IMG/VR virus record: IMGVR_UViG_3300021223_000019
Coordinates: 1 to 43,172 of that record
DNA from: a virus
Length of the DNA stretch: 43,172 nt
Strand: one strand, 5' to 3'
Shown here: positions 15,731 to 24,884 of the stretch, in pieces
Position numbering within the stretch: the first letter of the stretch is position 1
Layout: each line of letters begins with the position of its first letter
Translations under genes and position numbers: made by a program
Notes under the pieces: model-generated
Seen by the model: only the letters and a program-made list of their open reading frames with translations
Database searches by the model: none
Told to the model about the DNA's origin: nothing

Positions 15731-16225
15731 ATGCCAACCCAACGTGAAATCGCCGAACACCTGGACATGAGCGAGCGAAATGCCCGCGACGTGCTCAAGG
15801 GATTAGACCTGGACTGGCAGGCGGCGGGCCTGGACGAAATCCGCACCGCCTACATTCGCGACCTGCGCGGAAAAGCCGCTGGGCGCGGGGGCAGTCAGCT
15901 TGAACAGCTCAACAGAGCGCGGATCGATGACCTGCAGCAGAAGTCGGCGAACGGGCGGTTGGCGTATCACGAAAAACTGCGTTCATTGATCCCCGTCAGC
16001 GATGCTGAGCGGGTGTTGTCGGACTGGGCCAGCTTCGCAAACCGGGAATACCTGGGCGGCCTTGAGCGAATTCTTCAGGAAATCGAGAACGTGCAGAAAC
16101 TCACGGTAGATCGAACAGTGGTGGCCAAAGTTGCTGGACCTACAACCGAGCGAATTGCAGGCTACGCGCGAAAACTTGGCGCGGAGCTTGTCGGCAGCAG
16201 CAGGGAAGTTCAACCCGCCCCGTGA
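15731..16225 (+). CDS. Terminase small subunit (Nu1-like, DUF1441 type)
   Basis: This 164-residue protein has an N-terminal winged-helix-type DNA-binding motif (PTQREIAEHLDMSERNARDVL), then LDEIRTAYIRDLRGKAAGRGG and a helical assembly domain. It binds the cos region and delivers DNA to the large subunit. It directly precedes and overlaps the large subunit gene by 95 bp. The ribosome site is weak (CCGGACCAGACC before ATG). Confidence 0.85.
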   Translation: MPTQREIAEHLDMSERNARDVLKGLDLDWQAAGLDEIRTAYIRDLRGKAAGRGGSQLEQLNRARIDDLQQKSANGRLAYHEKLRSLIPVSDAERVLSDWASFANREYLGGLERILQEIENVQKLTVDRTVVAKVAGPTTERIAGYARKLGAELVGSSREVQPAP

Positions 16226-18260
16226 CATCCCAACGGCGCATTACCTGAGCACCGAGTTTTACCTGCCCGCCGAGAGCGGTGTGTTGCACGGGCTCTACGA
16301 CTTCCAGTACACGCCTTACTTTCTCGGCGTTGCCGCTGCCCTGGATGATCCACGGGTCAGCGAAGTCGACCTGATGAAGGCGGCACAGATCGGCTGGACC
16401 TGGTTCCTGATCGGCTACCTGTTCAAGTTCATCCATAACCTGCCGCGCCCGATCATGATCCTGTTTGCCAAGGAAAAGGACGGCAAGAACTTCCACGACG
16501 AAAAGCTCAAGTTCGGCGTCACGGCGAACACCGAGGTGGCGAAGCTGATGCCGGTCGATGTCAGCCGCACCTCTGGCAATCGCTGGGACCATAAGACCTT
16601 TCCAGGCGGGTTTCTCAAGCTGGTGGCGTCCAACTCTCCCGGCAACGTCAAGTCCACCTCTTCGGTGGGGTTATCGGTGGTGGAAGAGCCGGACGACACC
16701 AGCGACGACGTGAAAGGGCAGGGTGATGCCATCGCCCTGTTGGAGGAGCGCGGCAAACGGTATCCCGGCTCCAAGATGTTGGTGGGCGGTACGCCGGCCA
16801 TCAAGGGCGCGAGTAAGACCGAGGCGCGCCTGGCCCAGACCGACTGCCGGGTGCTGCCAGTCATCTGCCACACCTGCGGCCAATCCCATGTGTTGGATTT
16901 TGCCCACATCAAGTGGCTCGACATTCACGAAGAGGGCCAGCCGCACGAGATCTACGGCCGGGCAGATCCAGAGACAGCCGGCTACGCCTGTCCGCACTGC
17001 GGGGATATCTGGGACGACTACCAGCGCAAAGAGAACATCCGCAACACGGTGTTCAACGCGGTAGAAGCCGGTGACCCCTATTGCGGTTGGGTGCCGACCA
17101 AGCCTTTTGCCGGGCGAGCTGGATTCATTGAGCTGAACGAACTTTACGCCTGCCTGCCCGGTACCAGCCTGGCCGACATCGTGCGGGAGAAGCTCAACGC
17201 CGAGCACCAGGCATCCATGGGCAACCTGTCGTTGCTGATCAAGTTCGTTAATCAGAAACAGGGCCGCGCCTACGAGTACAAATCTGATCTGCCCGAAGCC
17301 GACAAGCTGTCTGAGCGGGCAGAGGACTACCCGGAGATGTTTGTGCCCATGGGCGGGGTGGTGGTCACTGCCGGCGTCGACGTGCAGCACGACCGGTTGG
17401 CGGTGGTGATGCGCGCTTGGGGCCGGGGTGAGGAATCCTGGCTGGTTTACTGGGGTGAGATCTTCGGCGAAGTCGTGCTACCCGACCAGGGTGTCTGGCT
17501 CGACCTGGAAAAGCTGCTGTTTGCGGCGATTCCTCACGCCTGCGGCGCCAAGCTGAAGGTGTTGGCGACGTCGCTGGATACCTCGGACGGCACCATCACC
17601 CAGGACGCGGCGTACGCGTTTTGCCGCAAGCATCAGCGCAGTGGCGTGATGGCGATCAAGGGTGCGAGCGAGCGCGGCAATACCCGCGACGACGAACGCC
17701 GCGAGATCTTCAGCGCGCCTCGCCAGGGCGTGGACACCGACAAAGAGCAAAAGGCCTCCAAGTACGGCCTGCGCCCTTACATCGTCGGCACCTCGCGGGC
17801 CAAGGATCTGTGGATTGAGGGGCGTCTGCCATTGACCGGTGACGGTCCTGGGCGCATGCATTTTTACAAGACGGTGCGCCCGGATTACTTCCGGCAGATC
17901 ACCGCCGAAGTGAAGGCGCCCAGTCGACGACACCATTACCGCAAGGTCTGGCAGAAAAAGGCCGGCGAAGCGAACGAAGGCACGGACTGCGAAACCTACG
18001 CGCTGCATGCGGCCCGCTCGCTGAAAACTCACTTGCTGCAGGAACAGGATTGGGCGGCGCTCGATGCGCAGATCCGACAGGGCGCGTTGTTTGATCCACC
18101 CGATCCGGTTGTGCCCGAAACGGAGCCCGATCCTGAAAGGGAGATGGCCGGCCCGGTACCGACATCTCCAGTTGAACCACCCGAACTCCCGCCAACTGGC
18201 GGGAGAGTTGTTTCTGGGCGCCGCAGTGCAATGCGCGTGCTCTCCCAACGCAGGAATTAA
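16131..18260 (+). CDS. Terminase large subunit (lambda gpA family)
   Basis: This is the packaging ATPase and nuclease, 709 residues from a TTG start. The Walker-A-like motif is LMKAAQIGWT (about residue 83) and the acidic LSVVEEPDD (about 180) serves as the B motif. A CHTCG...CPHCG pair near 245 and 286 can bind zinc. TAGVDVQHDRLAV (about 412) is the first nuclease aspartate box. The C-terminus is proline-rich. The long overlap with the small subunit leaves the exact start uncertain. Confidence 0.93.
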   Translation: MLDLQPSELQATRENLARSLSAAAGKFNPPRDIPTAHYLSTEFYLPAESGVLHGLYDFQYTPYFLGVAAALDDPRVSEVDLMKAAQIGWTWFLIGYLFKFIHNLPRPIMILFAKEKDGKNFHDEKLKFGVTANTEVAKLMPVDVSRTSGNRWDHKTFPGGFLKLVASNSPGNVKSTSSVGLSVVEEPDDTSDDVKGQGDAIALLEERGKRYPGSKMLVGGTPAIKGASKTEARLAQTDCRVLPVICHTCGQSHVLDFAHIKWLDIHEEGQPHEIYGRADPETAGYACPHCGDIWDDYQRKENIRNTVFNAVEAGDPYCGWVPTKPFAGRAGFIELNELYACLPGTSLADIVREKLNAEHQASMGNLSLLIKFVNQKQGRAYEYKSDLPEADKLSERAEDYPEMFVPMGGVVVTAGVDVQHDRLAVVMRAWGRGEESWLVYWGEIFGEVVLPDQGVWLDLEKLLFAAIPHACGAKLKVLATSLDTSDGTITQDAAYAFCRKHQRSGVMAIKGASERGNTRDDERREIFSAPRQGVDTDKEQKASKYGLRPYIVGTSRAKDLWIEGRLPLTGDGPGRMHFYKTVRPDYFRQITAEVKAPSRRHHYRKVWQKKAGEANEGTDCETYALHAARSLKTHLLQEQDWAALDAQIRQGALFDPPDPVVPETEPDPEREMAGPVPTSPVEPPELPPTGGRVVSGRRSAMRVLSQRRN

Positions 18261-18263
18261 TTA

Positions 18264-18485
18264 ATGGCCATCACCCTGGAACAAGCGCAGGGCCAGCTTC
18301 AGGCCTGGCTCGATGCGAGCATGAAGGTCAGCCAGAAGCAGAGCTACCGTATCGGCACTCGGCAACTGGAATACGCTGATCTTGCGGAAATCACCAAGAC
18401 CATCGACTACTGGCAAAAGCAAGTGGATCGCCTTGAAAGCGGCCGCCCTCGGGGGATTGTCCTGCGCGGGATCACGCCGCGATGA
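18264..18485 (+). CDS. Small head-tail joining protein (gpW/DUF6148-like)
   Basis: This 73-residue helical protein (LEQAQGQLQAWLDASMKV, YADLAEITKTIDYWQKQVDRL) sits between terminase and portal, where lambda-type phages place gpW. It is similar to DUF6148 in its ITKTIDYWQ pattern. Its TGA overlaps the portal ATG. Confidence 0.75.
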   Translation: MAITLEQAQGQLQAWLDASMKVSQKQSYRIGTRQLEYADLAEITKTIDYWQKQVDRLESGRPRGIVLRGITPR

Positions 18486-20092
18486 GCCGCGCGCCGAAAG
18501 CGCCAGAATCAACCCTGCTGGACAAGGCCATCACCTGGTTGAGCCCCGAACGCGGCGCCAAGCGCATGCACGCCCGGTTGACCATGACCGCGCTGGGCGG
18601 TTATGGCGGCGCGTCCAAGTCCAAGCGTTCCTTGAGCGCCTGGAACCCAACGGCGGGCAGTGCAGCGGCTGACCTGCTGCCCGATTTGCCCACGCTTCGC
18701 GAACGCTGTCGGGACCTTGAGCGTAACAACCCCATCGGCGGCGGTGCGATCAACACGGTGACGACCAAAACCGTCGGTACCGGCTTAGCACTCAAGTCGG
18801 TGGTCAATCGGCAGATTCTGGGCTGGGACGAAGAGCAGGCCAGGGAGTGGCAGCGCAAAACGGAATCGCTGTTCAAGTCCTGGGCGGAAACCACCTCCTG
18901 TGACATCACCCGCGAGCAGAACTTTTACGGCCTGCAGGATCTGACCTGGCGCTCGGTGCTCAGCAGCGGCGATGTGTTCCCGCTACTGACCCACAAGCAA
19001 CGTCCAGGCCATCACTACTCGGCGTGCATCCAGTTAATTGAAGCCGACCGGGTGTGCAATCCCTCCGGCAAATCGGACACGGAAGCCCTCACCGCTGGCA
19101 TTGAGCGTGACGCCGATGGCGCGCCGATCAAGGCCCACATCCTGCGCAGCCACCCAGGCGCGCTGGGTGTGAAAGAGCGCGTCTGGGATGAACGCCCGTT
19201 CTTCAACGAACGCGGCGGCCGGGTGCTGTTGCATGTGTACCGTCGTCGCCGTGTCGGCCAGCCTCGGGGTGTGCCGTACCTGGCGCCAGTGATCGAAAAG
19301 CTTAAGCAGCTGGATCGCTACACCGATGCTGAGCTGGAAGCAGCGGTGGTGTCTGCCTTCTTTGCCGTGTTTATCAAACCGGGGACGGGCGGCAGTCTGA
19401 GTCCACTGGCCTCTGCAGCAACAGGCAATACACCCACCGGTGGGGATAAGCCGGCGGGTCGGGAGCAGGGCGGTTGGGACGGCTCGCTCAGCGGGGGCAT
19501 CGTCGCCGAGCTGGACGACGGCGCGTCCATCGATACCGCGTCACCGGGGCGCCCGAACATGGCGTTCGATCCGTTCGTGTTGGCGATGCTGCGCCAGATC
19601 GGCATGGCCCTGGAACTGCCGTACGAGGTGCTGATCAAGCACTTTACCGCCAGTTACACCGCCGCCCGTGCGGCGGTGATGGAGGCGTGGCAGTTCGTGC
19701 GCGGTTGCCGCGACTTCCTCGGCCAGCACTTCTGCCAGCCGGTGTACGAGCATTGGCTTGAAGAGGCAGTAGCCCAGGGCGACATCGAGGCTCCCGGCTT
19801 CTTCGACCACCCACTGCTGCGCTATGCGTATTGCGGGTCGCTCTGGGTGGGTGATGGCCCGGGCACGGTTGACCCGCTCAAGGACATCAACGCCGCCGAG
19901 AAGCGTATCGATATCGGCGTCAGCACCCTGGCGAAGGAATCCATGCTCTACGACGGCAGCGACTGGGAAGAAAACCACGAGCAACGCGCGCTTGAAGTGA
20001 AGCGGCGGCGCGACGACGGCCTGTCAGCGTCACCGACGGCGCGCCCGGACAACGAACCGCCGGCAAATCCCGACTTACCTGAACGGACCTAA
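18482..20092 (+). CDS. Phage portal protein (lambda gpB family)
   Basis: This 536-residue portal protein forms the dodecameric vertex through which DNA enters. Family features are LRERCRDLERNNPIGGGAIN, VVGTGLALKS-like beta elements, and VPYLAPVIEKLKQLDRYTDAELEAAVVSAFFAVFI as the stem and core. LPYEVLIKHFTASYTAARAAVMEAW is the clip/stem signature. Length is usual. It is ATGA-coupled to the gpW-like gene. Confidence 0.95.
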   Translation: MSRAPKAPESTLLDKAITWLSPERGAKRMHARLTMTALGGYGGASKSKRSLSAWNPTAGSAAADLLPDLPTLRERCRDLERNNPIGGGAINTVTTKTVGTGLALKSVVNRQILGWDEEQAREWQRKTESLFKSWAETTSCDITREQNFYGLQDLTWRSVLSSGDVFPLLTHKQRPGHHYSACIQLIEADRVCNPSGKSDTEALTAGIERDADGAPIKAHILRSHPGALGVKERVWDERPFFNERGGRVLLHVYRRRRVGQPRGVPYLAPVIEKLKQLDRYTDAELEAAVVSAFFAVFIKPGTGGSLSPLASAATGNTPTGGDKPAGREQGGWDGSLSGGIVAELDDGASIDTASPGRPNMAFDPFVLAMLRQIGMALELPYEVLIKHFTASYTAARAAVMEAWQFVRGCRDFLGQHFCQPVYEHWLEEAVAQGDIEAPGFFDHPLLRYAYCGSLWVGDGPGTVDPLKDINAAEKRIDIGVSTLAKESMLYDGSDWEENHEQRALEVKRRRDDGLSASPTARPDNEPPANPDLPERT

Positions 20093-20094
20093 CT

Positions 20095-21444
20095 ATGAGC
20101 GACAACCCAACCGATGCACCCGTGCAGCGGGTGACGGCGTTCGACCTGGTATCGCGCGAGCCGTGGGCCATTACCCCCGACATGCTGCAGACCATCACCG
20201 CCATTGCCCGCCGGGAGCATGAAGGCCCGGAAGCGCTGGAGGCCAGGCAGGGCAAGCCCCTGCAGAACAGCCGGGCGGTGACCCAGCGCGGCAATGTCGC
20301 CTTGCTGCCGGTCACCGGCCCGGTGTTCCGCTACGCCAACTTGTTTACCGCGCTGTCCGGTGCGACCTCGCTGGACGTGCTGGCGAAGGAGTTCACCACC
20401 GCCGTCGACGATCCGCGCACCGACACCATCATTCTGGTGATGGACACGCCCGGTGGGATTGCCAGCGGCATTGCCGAGTTCGGCCAGATGATCCGTGCCT
20501 CACCCAAGCGGGTCGTGGCCTACGTCTCCGGCAACGCGGCCAGCGCCGGCTATTGGATGGCAGCGGCGGCGCATGAAATCGTCATGAGCCGCACCGGCGC
20601 CGTCGGTTCCATCGGCACGGTGCTGACGGTACGCAAAAACGGCGACGACGACAGTTTCGAGATCGTCAGCAGCCAGAGTCCCAAAAAGCGCCCGGACTTC
20701 GGCACCGAATCTGGGCGCGCCGTGGCTCAGGCACACGTGGACCGCCTCACTGACATCTTTGTCGAGGACGTCGCTAACTATCGCGGCCTCAGTGTTGAAA
20801 CCGTTCTGGCCGACTTCGGCCAGGGCGACATGCGGATTGGCTCCGATGCCGTGGCATTGGGCATGGCCGACCGTGAATCCACCCTTGAAAACCTCATCGC
20901 CGAATTCAACGGCAGTCCTTCTGGAGATCGATCCATGTCTGTTCCGAACAGCAGCACCGCCCCAACCCCGACCCCGGACAAGCCGGCCATCACCCGCGAA
21001 TACCTGGCCGCTAACCACGCTGAGCTGCTTGCCAGCCTGGAGCATGACGCGCATGCCGCCGGCGCTCGCGCCGAGTGTGACCGCATCAAGGCGGTGGAAG
21101 CCGCTGCATTACCCGGGCATGAGGAGCTGATTGCCAGCCTCAAGTTCGACGGCAAAACCAGCGGCCCGGAAGCCGCCGCGCAAGTCATCGGCGCCGAGAA
21201 ATCCAAACGTGCCGGTGCTCTTGCCGATATCCGCAGCACGGCCCCTGCGCCCGTTCCCAATGCGTTGACGCCACCAGCTACACCGGCCGCAGTGACAGAA
21301 GATCCAGAGGCACCGCTGGAAGAGCGGGCCAAGGCAACCTGGGACGGCGACAAGGATCTGCGCGCCGAGTTTGGCACCTTCGAGGCCTACCACGGTTACC
21401 GCAAGGCCACGGAAAAAGGCCTGGTCAAGGTCCTGAAAAAGTAA
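20095..21444 (+). CDS. S49-family head maturation protease (gpC-like)
   Basis: This 449-residue protein has two parts. The N-terminal 280 residues are an SppA/S49 serine protease with MDTPGG (oxyanion) and nucleophile Ser150 in GNAASAGYW. The general-base lysine is probably Lys197 or Lys198 in SSQSPKKRP. The C-terminal 165 residues are a proline-linked, helical scaffold-like domain. A separate start inside the gene (20935) could make the scaffold alone, as with lambda C and Nu3. It processes the procapsid. Confidence 0.92.
   Translation: MSDNPTDAPVQRVTAFDLVSREPWAITPDMLQTITAIARREHEGPEALEARQGKPLQNSRAVTQRGNVALLPVTGPVFRYANLFTALSGATSLDVLAKEFTTAVDDPRTDTIILVMDTPGGIASGIAEFGQMIRASPKRVVAYVSGNAASAGYWMAAAAHEIVMSRTGAVGSIGTVLTVRKNGDDDSFEIVSSQSPKKRPDFGTESGRAVAQAHVDRLTDIFVEDVANYRGLSVETVLADFGQGDMRIGSDAVALGMADRESTLENLIAEFNGSPSGDRSMSVPNSSTAPTPTPDKPAITREYLAANHAELLASLEHDAHAAGARAECDRIKAVEAAALPGHEELIASLKFDGKTSGPEAAAQVIGAEKSKRAGALADIRSTAPAPVPNALTPPATPAAVTEDPEAPLEERAKATWDGDKDLRAEFGTFEAYHGYRKATEKGLVKVLKK
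20935..21444 (+). CDS. Nested scaffold protein from internal start (Nu3-like)
   Basis: An in-frame ATG at 20935 has GGAG 8 bases upstream (20923-20926), a better ribosome site than that of the full gene. The product, 169 residues, would begin MSVPNSSTAPTPTPDK. It contains only the Ala/Glu-rich helical domain after the protease. Lambda uses the same trick for Nu3. The expression itself is inferred. Confidence 0.6.
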   Translation: MSVPNSSTAPTPTPDKPAITREYLAANHAELLASLEHDAHAAGARAECDRIKAVEAAALPGHEELIASLKFDGKTSGPEAAAQVIGAEKSKRAGALADIRSTAPAPVPNALTPPATPAAVTEDPEAPLEERAKATWDGDKDLRAEFGTFEAYHGYRKATEKGLVKVLKK

Positions 21445-21486
21445 ACACCGGGTACGCCCTTCAATCCCTCGGTTCTGGAGAATCCT

Positions 21487-21903
21487 ATGCCTCTTACACT
21501 CGACACCCCCCGCGCTTACGAGATCGGGGGCATCAATGAATTGTCCGTCGCGGCAGGCGCGCAGATTTTCGAAGGTTCGGCGGTCGGCATTGTTGCGGCC
21601 ACTGGCCTTGCCCGTTCGCTGGCCGCAGGGGATCTGTTTGTGGGCTTTGCAGATCGCGGCGTCGACAACCGCACGGGTGCCGCCGCCGGTGCTCGGGTTC
21701 GCCTTCGCGAAGCCGGCAAGATCGAAGTGCCTGTCACGGCTTTGGCGATCACTGATATCGGCAAGCCGGTGTATGCCAGCGACAGCGGCACATTCCTGCT
21801 GACAGCCGCCGGCAACAGCCTGGTTGGCCATGTCCACCGCTTTGTCCGGACCGGCGTTGGCATCGTCAAGTTCAGTGCCCAGGCCGCCCCCGTAGCGGCT
21901 TAA
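21487..21903 (+). CDS. Head decoration/cement-type protein
   Basis: This 138-residue beta-rich protein (VAAGAQIFEGSAVGIVA, LFVGFADRGVDNRTGAAAG, GKIEVPVTALAITDIGKPVYA) resembles DUF2190-type or gpD-position capsid decoration proteins. GGAG precedes the ATG. It lies between the protease/scaffold and capsid genes, the usual place. No catalytic motif. Confidence 0.75.
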   Translation: MPLTLDTPRAYEIGGINELSVAAGAQIFEGSAVGIVAATGLARSLAAGDLFVGFADRGVDNRTGAAAGARVRLREAGKIEVPVTALAITDIGKPVYASDSGTFLLTAAGNSLVGHVHRFVRTGVGIVKFSAQAAPVAA

Positions 21904-21960
21904 AGCACCACCCAAATCTTTCTGTTTTTCGAACCGTATCCTTCTTCAGGAGAATCACCC

Positions 21961-22908
21961 ATGGGTGCTGAAGTACTTTCCAGCCGTGCCATCATCGGCA
22001 TGTTTTACGAACTGCTCGAACAGAACGTGGGGTCGACGTGGATTGACGCCGTGTCCAACCTGTTCGATTCCGACCAGGCCAAAGAAACCTATCCGTGGAT
22101 CGGCATGGTGCCGACACTGCGTGAATGGATCGGCGGGCGTCACGCCAAGGGCTTTATCGGTGCTGAACTCGAAATCGAGAACCTGCACTTCGAGGCCACC
22201 ATTGAAGTGCTGGTGACCGAGCTGCGCCGCGACAAGACCGGCCAACTGCGCATCCGCCTAGGTGAGCTGGCTGACCGCACCAACGCGCACTGGGCGCGGC
22301 TGCTGTCGGTGTTGCTGCTCAACGGTGAAAGCCAGACCTGCTACGACGGGCAGTACTTTTTCGATATCGATCATGAAGAAGGCCAGAGCGGGAAGCAGTC
22401 GAACAAGATCACCACCAAGCTTTCCGAGCTGGGTGTGACGAATCCCGGAACGCCGGCTCGGCCGAGTGTCGAGGTGTTCCAGCAGGCGGTCGCCAAGTCG
22501 ATCACCCAGTTGACCAGCCTGAAGGATGACCAGGGCGAACCGATCAACGAACTGGCCCGCGAGTTCCTGGTGATGGTGCCGTTCAACCTGTTGAGCGTTG
22601 CTCAATCGGCACTGAGCGTGCCGCGCGGCACCAACATCAACGAGATTGTAATGCCGGATAACGTGGTGGTTCGCGTGGTCGGCAACGTGCGTCTGAACGC
22701 CTGGCAGGACAAGTTCGTGACCCTGCGCACGGATGGTCGCCTGAAGGCGTTCATCCGTCAGCAGGAAACCGATGTGGCGATGAAAGCCAAGGCCGAGGGC
22801 TCTGAATTCGAGTTCGACAACGATGCGCACCAATACGGCGTCGACACCTGGCGCAACGTGGGTTTTGGTCGCTGGCAGTACGCCGTCCTTAACCAGCTGG
22901 TGGCGTAA
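21961..22908 (+). CDS. Major capsid protein, Mu gpT-like
   Basis: This 315-residue protein has features of Mu-type major head subunits: an early LSSRAIIGMFYELLEQ, then YPWIGMVPTLREWIGGRHAKGF and LFDSDQ. FVTLRTDGRLKAFIRQQE and the C-terminal WRNVGFGRWQYAVLNQLVA also fit. It forms the icosahedral shell. AGGAG precedes the start. A Mu-like capsid beside lambda-like terminase and portal shows mosaicism. Confidence 0.92.
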   Translation: MGAEVLSSRAIIGMFYELLEQNVGSTWIDAVSNLFDSDQAKETYPWIGMVPTLREWIGGRHAKGFIGAELEIENLHFEATIEVLVTELRRDKTGQLRIRLGELADRTNAHWARLLSVLLLNGESQTCYDGQYFFDIDHEEGQSGKQSNKITTKLSELGVTNPGTPARPSVEVFQQAVAKSITQLTSLKDDQGEPINELAREFLVMVPFNLLSVAQSALSVPRGTNINEIVMPDNVVVRVVGNVRLNAWQDKFVTLRTDGRLKAFIRQQETDVAMKAKAEGSEFEFDNDAHQYGVDTWRNVGFGRWQYAVLNQLVA

Positions 22909-22943
22909 CCCGTTCGGGTCGCCACCTCACCGAGGACATTGAT

Positions 22944-23192
22944 ATGCCGAAATATCGCGTGGATCAGACGATCACCCTGTACGGCGGTGAACTGATCCTG
23001 ACCGACGCCCAGGCCAGTGCGCGAGCGCACTGCCTGGAGCCGGTCGAAAAAAAGAAGGGTCGCTACACCATTCTGGAGCCTGTTCAGTTCAAAGCCGGGG
23101 AGGTGATTGTGATCCCCGGTGAGCCGGATAAGGCGCTGGGTCAGCGGCTGTCGAAAGTGGACAAGACAGCAGGGGATAAAGATGGCGAATAA
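22944..23192 (+). CDS. Small head-associated hypothetical protein
   Basis: This 82-residue protein (MPKYRVDQTITLYGGELI) has basic and acidic patches and a KKKGRYTI beta element. GAGGAC precedes the start. It sits between capsid and connector genes, so a structural role is likely. Overlaps the next gene by 11 bp. Confidence 0.65.
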   Translation: MPKYRVDQTITLYGGELILTDAQASARAHCLEPVEKKKGRYTILEPVQFKAGEVIVIPGEPDKALGQRLSKVDKTAGDKDGE

Positions 23193-23382
23193 ATCCTACA
23201 TCGTGTTGTTCGGCTCCTTTCGCGGGGCCGATGACACGCTGATCGGCCAGGGCGGCGTGATCGAACTGCCGGACGACGTCGCCGAACGTTTCAGCCATCA
23301 ACTGGAACTGGTGCCTGCTGCCGCTTCAGCGGGTGAGGGCAGCGGTCGAAAGCCCACTGCCAAGGCTGATCCGGATGCTTGA
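23182..23382 (+). CDS. Small head-associated hypothetical protein
   Basis: This 66-residue protein (MANKSYIVLFGSFRGADDTL) has a charged tail. The start at 23182 has GGGGA upstream and overlaps the previous gene. It overlaps the next gene by 8 bp. Function unknown; connector region. Confidence 0.6.
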   Translation: MANKSYIVLFGSFRGADDTLIGQGGVIELPDDVAERFSHQLELVPAAASAGEGSGRKPTAKADPDA

Positions 23383-23662
23383 CGAAGACCTCAGGGCGTT
23401 TCTTGAGGACTTCGACGTTGGTGGGCTGATTGGCGGCCAGCCGTTTCTGGCGGCACGGGACATGCCGGATGAGATCCACGGCATGGGCGGTACCAATAGT
23501 CAGTCCACCAGTTACGAGATCCTGATCATCACTGCCGAGGCCGAGCGCCTGGGCATCGACAACCCCAAGCTGATCAGCGTCGGTGGCGTGACCTTCCGGG
23601 TCCGTGATCGCCGGATGATCGATGACGGTGCTTTTAGCCTGGCCTCTCTCACCAAGGTTTAA
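23375..23662 (+). CDS. Head-tail connector protein (gpFII-like)
   Basis: This 95-residue protein begins MLDEDLRAFLEDFDVGG and contains SYEILIITAEAERLGI and VGGVTFRVRDRRMIDDG, the layout of gpFII/head-tail joining proteins with an N-terminal helix and beta barrel. Overlap with the upstream gene supports the ATG at 23375. Confidence 0.65.
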   Translation: MLDEDLRAFLEDFDVGGLIGGQPFLAARDMPDEIHGMGGTNSQSTSYEILIITAEAERLGIDNPKLISVGGVTFRVRDRRMIDDGAFSLASLTKV

Positions 23663-23665
23663 CCC

Positions 23666-24118
23666 ATGCCCTCGATCCAAGAACGCATCGTCGCAACGGC
23701 GCAGGCGCTGATCCTGGCTGCCGGTACGTCGGTGGCTGACCGTGTGTACCGCAGCCGTACCGAGGCGATCACACGGGACATGACCCCGGCCATCGTTTTA
23801 CGTCCGAGCCTTGAAACCACAGAGCGCGAAAGCATTTCTGTGGATCGCAGTCAGTTCGAACTGACGGTGGAGATCATCGCTCGGGAGGACACCACGACGG
23901 GTGCCACCTGGGACCAGGTGGCTGACCTGGTCAAGGTCGCCGTGCACGCGGTGCTCATGGCCGAGGACGCCTTTACCGAGGCGGATCGAGTGCAGCGGTT
24001 TTACATCGACTGGATCGAGGACGAAGGGGACAACACCGCCGGCAACTGCATGGTGCGTTACCGCTTTACCTACCTGTGCAACACCGCCGATCTGACGTCC
24101 GGCCCCACCTTTTACTGA
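23666..24118 (+). CDS. Tail terminator/completion protein (gpU-like)
   Basis: This 150-residue protein (IQERIVATAQALILAAGTSVADRVYRS, TPAIVLRPSLETTERES, ELTVEIIARED, YRFTYLCNTAD) has the alternating helix-beta pattern of tail terminators in the gpU position, just before the tail tube gene. No similarity beyond this was judged. Confidence 0.7.
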   Translation: MPSIQERIVATAQALILAAGTSVADRVYRSRTEAITRDMTPAIVLRPSLETTERESISVDRSQFELTVEIIAREDTTTGATWDQVADLVKVAVHAVLMAEDAFTEADRVQRFYIDWIEDEGDNTAGNCMVRYRFTYLCNTADLTSGPTFY

Positions 24119-24128
24119 GGAATAAATT

Positions 24129-24884
24129 ATGCAAATTGCATTCGGCAGCGGGCTGTTTTATGCCACCCCGCTGATGGACGCCTATGGCAACGCGTTGGCA
24201 GCTCCCACCCCGATCCTGCTGGGCATCATGCAGGAAGCGTCGGTTGACCTGTCCTACGACTCCAAAGAGTTGTTTGGCAGTGAGCAATTCGCGGTGGATG
24301 CCGCGCGGGGTCAGGGCAAGTTGTCTGGCAAAGCCAAGGCCGCGCAGATCAGTCTGGCGCAGTGGAATTCCCTGGTGTTCGGCCAAACTCTGAAGGCGGG
24401 CCAGGTGCTGGTGCACCACGCCACGGCGCCGCAGGCGATCCCCGCCGGTGGCAAGATCGTTGTGACCCCGCCCGGTGCGGGTGTGCTATCCGGTGACTTG
24501 GGGGTTCGTGGTGGCGGTGCCGCGCCTTTCACACGCGTGCTTACTGCCCCGGCAAAAGGTGAGTACACCTATGACCGGGGCACGGGTGAGTACGCGTTTG
24601 CGGTGGCCGACGTGGGCGTTTCGGTGTTCATCGACTACCGCTATTCGGTCGAGACGGGCAAAAGCCTGTCGGTGCGCAACTTGCCGATGGGGGACATGCC
24701 GGTGTTTCAGGGCGAGCTGTACCTGAAATACAAAGGCAAGTCCATCTACGTGCGGGTTCCCAACTTCGTCAGCAACAAGCTGAGCATGTCGACCAAGCAG
24801 GACGACTACACCATCCCCGACTTTGAATTCACCGGTTATGCGGATGAGTTTGGTGAAGTCGCTTACTGGAGTTCCAGCGAATGA
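24129..24884 (+). CDS. Major tail tube protein
   Basis: This 251-residue beta-rich protein (FGSGLFYATPLMDAYGNALA, VDLSYDSKELFGSEQFAVD, LKYKGKSIYVRVPNF, EFTGYADEFGEVAYW) fits siphophage tail tube proteins. It precedes the G/T chaperones as in lambda V. GAGGAATAAATT precedes the ATG. Confidence 0.82.
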   Translation: MQIAFGSGLFYATPLMDAYGNALAAPTPILLGIMQEASVDLSYDSKELFGSEQFAVDAARGQGKLSGKAKAAQISLAQWNSLVFGQTLKAGQVLVHHATAPQAIPAGGKIVVTPPGAGVLSGDLGVRGGGAAPFTRVLTAPAKGEYTYDRGTGEYAFAVADVGVSVFIDYRYSVETGKSLSVRNLPMGDMPVFQGELYLKYKGKSIYVRVPNFVSNKLSMSTKQDDYTIPDFEFTGYADEFGEVAYWSSSE

